From contig JBELMP010000052.1 in assembly GCA_042095695.1 (NCBI GenBank), positions 1 through 14,496 of the forward strand: a DNA stretch of 14,496 bases. The letters are read 5' to 3'. Every line of letters starts with the position of its first letter. Positions within the stretch are counted from its first letter, which is position 1. This DNA comes from Maricaulis sp042095695. GTDB taxonomy: Bacteria; Pseudomonadota; Alphaproteobacteria; Caulobacterales; Maricaulaceae. Both the position numbers and the translations under genes were made by a program. Positions 11,924-14,496 of the stretch are shown here, one piece after another. The notes beneath the pieces were generated by a model. The model did not search any database and had not been told where the DNA came from. It saw only the letters and a list, made by a program, of their open reading frames with translations.

Positions 11924-12705
11924 TGCGTCAAGGTGATGGATTTCTCCTGATCGTTATCGGGCTGAGCCTATTGCTCGGCCTGGCAGATTCCATCGCCGGC
12001 GGCGCCGTCATCGCTGCAATCCAGACCCACCTGCCGGATCTGGCACGGGGACTGGGAGGTATAATGATTCAGCTGGCACGGATTTTCTGGCCAATCGTGC
12101 TCATCCCCTTCCTGCTCGCCACAATCGGTCGCTTTGTCGCCCTGCCTGCAATGGTTCATCGGTTCAATCGCGGCTTCATTCATATCGCCGAGCGCATCAC
12201 TTTGAGCTTTGGCGGCGCGGCGCGCTGGTTTGCCTTGGGACTGGTGGTGGCCACAGCGATTATCGTGATCCAGCGCTATGTCTTCGGCTTTGCCTCAACC
12301 AAGCTGGCTGAATCCGTCATCTACATGCACGCGCTGCTATTCCTGCTGGCATCAGCCTCGACCCTGCTGGCGGATGGCCATGTCCGGGTCGACATCTTCT
12401 TCGCCAAGGCCAATGCCCGCGGCAAGGCCTGGATCGATCTTTGGGGCACCTATCTCACCCTCCTTCCCATGAGCGCGCTGATCCTGTGGTCATCGACCGG
12501 CTATCTGAATTCGGCCTGGCGCATTCTCGAGCGCTCGCGGGAAAGCGACGGCCTGCCCTTCGTCTTTCTGCTCAAAACCGCCATTCCGCTATTTGCCATT
12601 CTGATGATCCTGCAGGGGCTGGCCATGGCCTGTCGCGCCGCCCTGACTCTGTCCGGACAGGATGAGCCACCCAAGCCGAAAGGCCTCGCCGAGGGAGAGG
12701 TCTGA
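11923..12705 (+). CDS. TRAP transporter small membrane subunit (DctQ family), N-terminally extended
   Basis: 260-residue DctQ-type subunit that pairs with DctM. The recognisable DctQ core, about residues 85-245, includes GLVVATAIIVIQRYVFGFAST, SVIYMHALLFLLASASTLLADGHVRVDIFF and WGTYLTLLPMSALILW, with four membrane segments. Ahead of it lie ~85 extra residues with two more hydrophobic segments (7-32 and 53-75). Most DctQ proteins have 160-200 residues and lack this part. Start: ATG 11923 overlaps the receptor's stop as TGATG, giving translational coupling; GTG 11920 directly before it is an equally possible start. Shine-Dalgarno is weak (AGG at 11914-11916), consistent with coupling. The stop TGA (12703-12705) is one base before the DctM start codon. 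The C-terminal tail is charged and cytoplasmic. Confidence 0.9.
   Translation: MRQGDGFLLIVIGLSLLLGLADSIAGGAVIAAIQTHLPDLARGLGGIMIQLARIFWPIVLIPFLLATIGRFVALPAMVHRFNRGFIHIAERITLSFGGAARWFALGLVVATAIIVIQRYVFGFASTKLAESVIYMHALLFLLASASTLLADGHVRVDIFFAKANARGKAWIDLWGTYLTLLPMSALILWSSTGYLNSAWRILERSRESDGLPFVFLLKTAIPLFAILMILQGLAMACRAALTLSGQDEPPKPKGLAEGEV
12693..12700 (+). promoter_or_regulatory. Ribosome binding site deciding the TTG start of DctM
   Basis: GGGAGAGG at 12693-12700, six bases before TTG 12707. The site is inside the last codons of dctQ. It favours TTG over the upstream in-frame ATG at 12662, which has no comparable site and would add 15 hydrophilic residues before the first membrane helix. Confidence 0.65.
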
Positions 12706-12706
12706 T

Positions 12707-14302
12707 TTGGCTTTCATAATCGAAATCCTGCCTTTCCTGATGTTCCTGGCCGCCTTCTCGGCGCTGCTGCGCGGTTATCCCGTCGCCTTCACCCTGGCCG
12801 GGATTGCCCTGGCTTTTGCCCTGCTGGGCATTGTGCTGGACGTGTTTGACCCGATTCATTTCCGTGCTTTCCCGCAGCGCATTTACGGCAATCTGATGGA
12901 GATGGACCGGCAAATCCTTGTTGCTGTTCCGCTTTTCGTCTTCATGGGGGTGATGTTGGAGAAATCCAAGGTCGCCGAGGAATTGCTGGAAGCGATGGGC
13001 GCGCTGTTCGGGACGCTGCGCGGCGGCCTTGGTATTTCGGTTATCGTCGTCGGCGCCCTGCTCGCCGCCTCGACCGGCATTGTCGGCGCCACGGTCGTCA
13101 CCATGGGTCTGCTCTCTCTGCCGACCATGCTCAAGCGTGGCTATAGCCCGGAGCTTGCCACCGGCTCCATCGCCGCATCGGGCACGCTCGGCCAGATCAT
13201 TCCGCCGTCAATTGTCCTCGTCCTGCTTGGCGACCAGATTTCCAATGCCTATCAGGAGGCCCAGCGCGAACAGGGGATTTTCGCGCCGGACATTGTCTCG
13301 GTCGGCGATCTTTTCGCCGGTGCCCTGATCCCCGGCGTGCTGCTGGTCGGCCTTTATATCGGCTATCAGGTCTTCATGGCGATCGTGAAACCGCAGAGCG
13401 CGCCCGCTGCTCCGCCGGTTGAGGGCGGTACCGACTGGGGCTTGATTGCCCGGGCCCTCCTGCCCCCGCTCTTCCTGATTATTGCCGTGCTGGGGTCTAT
13501 CCTGGCGGGGTTGGCGACACCGACCGAGGCGGCCGCGATCGGTGCTGTTGGCGCCACCTTCCTGGCTGCGGCCCGCAATGCCGGCGGCAGCGATAATCCG
13601 CGTTTCGGCCAGCTGCTGGCGCTGGCTGGCCTGGTCAGTCTCATTGCCCTCATCCTGCTGATCGTGATCGCCAATATCGGTGAAACAAGACGTCTTTACG
13701 TCGCCGATCTCGGAGCAATTGGCGGCGCGCTTGCCTGGCTTCTGGTCGCCGCAACCCTGGTCGGCTCGGGGCTCAGCCTGTGGCGTCTGAAGCGGACCGG
13801 CGTGCTCGACGAGGTGATGTCGTCGACGGCGCGGATTTCCGCCATGGTCTTTGTGATCCTGATCGGCGCTTCACTCTTCTCGCTCATCTTCAAGGAGTTG
13901 GGCGGCGATGTCGTGGTCCAGAATGTCCTCGAGGCTGTGCCGGGCGGCAAATGGGGTGCCCTGGCCATCGTCATGCTGGTGATGTTCCTGCTGGGCTTCT
14001 TCCTCGACTTTATCGAGATCACTTTCGTCGTCGTGCCGATCGTCGCACCCATCCTGTTGATGATGGGAATAGATCCGGTCTGGCTGGGCGTGCTGATGGC
14101 GATGAATCTCCAGACCAGCTTCCTGACCCCGCCCTTCGGCTTTGCGCTTTTCTATCTGCGCGGCGTGGCACCGCAAAGCGTCAAGACCTCGCAGATTTAC
14201 CGCGGCGCCATCCCCTTTGTGATCATCCAGATTATCGGCATCCTCGCTGTCGCCCTGATCCCCGCCCTGGCGACCGCCCTTCCGGAGTGGCTTTACGGAT
14301 GA
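12707..14302 (+). CDS. TRAP transporter large membrane subunit (DctM family) with internal insertion
   Basis: 531-residue DctM, the transport subunit that uses a sodium gradient to import the ligand delivered by the receptor. Family motifs: RGYPVAFTLAG (22-32), RQILVAVPLFVFMGVMLEKSKVAEEL (68-93), LAASTGIVGATVVTMGLLSLPTMLKRGY, GSIAASGTLGQIIPPSIVLVLLG, GLATPTEAAAIGAVGA (268-283), and the repeat-related FFLDFIEITFVVVPIVAPIL and NLQTSFLTPPFGFALFYLRG near the C-terminus. The family is usually ~430 residues. Here ~75-85 residues are inserted after the first PTEAAA motif (about 290-365), with two further hydrophobic segments (303-322, 334-355). Start is TTG 12707 with GGGAGAGG six bases upstream, one base after the dctQ stop. 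Its stop overlaps the next gene's ATG as ATGA. Confidence 0.93.
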   Translation: MAFIIEILPFLMFLAAFSALLRGYPVAFTLAGIALAFALLGIVLDVFDPIHFRAFPQRIYGNLMEMDRQILVAVPLFVFMGVMLEKSKVAEELLEAMGALFGTLRGGLGISVIVVGALLAASTGIVGATVVTMGLLSLPTMLKRGYSPELATGSIAASGTLGQIIPPSIVLVLLGDQISNAYQEAQREQGIFAPDIVSVGDLFAGALIPGVLLVGLYIGYQVFMAIVKPQSAPAAPPVEGGTDWGLIARALLPPLFLIIAVLGSILAGLATPTEAAAIGAVGATFLAAARNAGGSDNPRFGQLLALAGLVSLIALILLIVIANIGETRRLYVADLGAIGGALAWLLVAATLVGSGLSLWRLKRTGVLDEVMSSTARISAMVFVILIGASLFSLIFKELGGDVVVQNVLEAVPGGKWGALAIVMLVMFLLGFFLDFIEITFVVVPIVAPILLMMGIDPVWLGVLMAMNLQTSFLTPPFGFALFYLRGVAPQSVKTSQIYRGAIPFVIIQIIGILAVALIPALATALPEWLYG

Positions 14303-14496
14303 CCCCGCAACGCAAGCGCGATCTGGAACGCGGCTTCATCGCCATTCTCGCCCTGATCATCTCCGCGATCTTCTTCTGGATGATCCGTGACTATCTTGCA
14401 GCGCTCTTCCTGGCTGCCGTTCTGACCATTTTTCTGCAAACGCCGCAGGACTGGCTGGCCGGAAAACTGGGCGGGCGCAGAGCATTGGCCGCAGGC
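14299..14496 (+). CDS. AI-2E/PerM family permease (N-terminal fragment)
   Basis: Only the first 66 residues are present; the frame runs off the window. It begins MTPQRKRDLERGF, then a hydrophobic helix (IAILALIISAIFFWMI, 15-30), then YLAALFLAAVLTIFLQTPQDWL and a GGRRALAA turn. The pattern of a short cytoplasmic N-terminus, a first helix, then an A-x-x-L-x-x-x-L-x-x-P-x-x-W-L stretch and an R-x-x-A-A region fits the AI-2E family of eight-helix permeases (TqsA, PerM, YdiK). These are reported to export autoinducer-2 or small molecules, or to act as Na+(Li+)/H+ antiporters; most members have no known substrate. ATG 14299 overlaps the DctM stop by four bases, so it is translationally coupled to the TRAP operon. 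Confidence 0.75.
   Translation, partial: MTPQRKRDLERGFIAILALIISAIFFWMIRDYLAALFLAAVLTIFLQTPQDWLAGKLGGRRALAAG

Noticed and set aside
12662..12706. ATG start of DctM inside dctQ
   Set aside because: No ribosome binding site, and it adds charged residues before the first helix. TTG 12707 has GGGAGAGG at correct spacing.
1..14496. Search for CRISPR arrays, insertion sequences, tRNAs, phage or defence genes
   Set aside because: No direct repeats with regular spacing, no transposase or integrase-like proteins, no tRNA cloverleaf recognised by eye; composition is uniform throughout.

Overview
The window looks like the chromosome of a flagellated, probably marine alphaproteobacterium. The base composition is evenly GC-rich. 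HemB is the magnesium-type enzyme with the N-terminal sequence style of alphaproteobacteria, and Bpt, TRAP and MotB are also of alphaproteobacterial type. A Caulobacter/Maricaulis/Hyphomonas-like lineage is my inference from overall style, not proven. Genes are tightly packed: no gap exceeds about 125 bases. I see no tRNA, rRNA, CRISPR array, insertion sequence or prophage. The first 10 bases match the start of an Illumina adapter, so the left edge is a contig end and not genomic sequence.

Layout. 1-439 (-): N-terminal third of an acyl-CoA dehydrogenase resembling isobutyryl-CoA dehydrogenase (valine breakdown). 556-1536 (+): hemB, heme synthesis. 1599-2141 (+): unknown membrane-anchored, cysteine-containing protein. 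2138-4148 (-): three-gene operon of a 3-hydroxyisobutyrate dehydrogenase-family enzyme, an unknown two-helix membrane protein and a TRIC-type cation channel. 4210-6543 (+): Ntn-hydrolase of the penicillin/acyl-homoserine-lactone acylase family. 6525-6989 (-): flavin reductase-like protein. 7077-7994 (+): motB. 8116-9951 (+): SLC13-type transporter carrying two RCK_C domains. 9988-10755 (+): bpt, an N-degron aminoacyl transferase. 10796-14302 (+): complete TRAP transporter (binding protein, small and large membrane subunits) for a 2-oxo acid-like substrate. 14299-end (+): start of an AI-2E/PerM family permease.

Function. Most of this is housekeeping and transport, and I found no clear new defence, mobile or biosynthetic system. 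The less explained parts are: two uncharacterised membrane proteins (1599-2141 and 2764-3288); hairpins that bury the ribosome binding sites of the 180-aa gene and the acylase; a pair of G/C-run hairpins between hemB and the 180-aa gene that could form alternative pairings; an enlarged TRAP membrane complex, with an N-terminal extension on DctQ and an internal insertion in DctM; and translational coupling of the TRAP operon to an AI-2E-type permease.

Gene starts were chosen by Shine-Dalgarno position and overlap with the neighbouring gene. Four differ from the longest open frame (2764-3288, 3291-4148, 4210-6543, 12707-14302); the DctQ start is moved by one codon.
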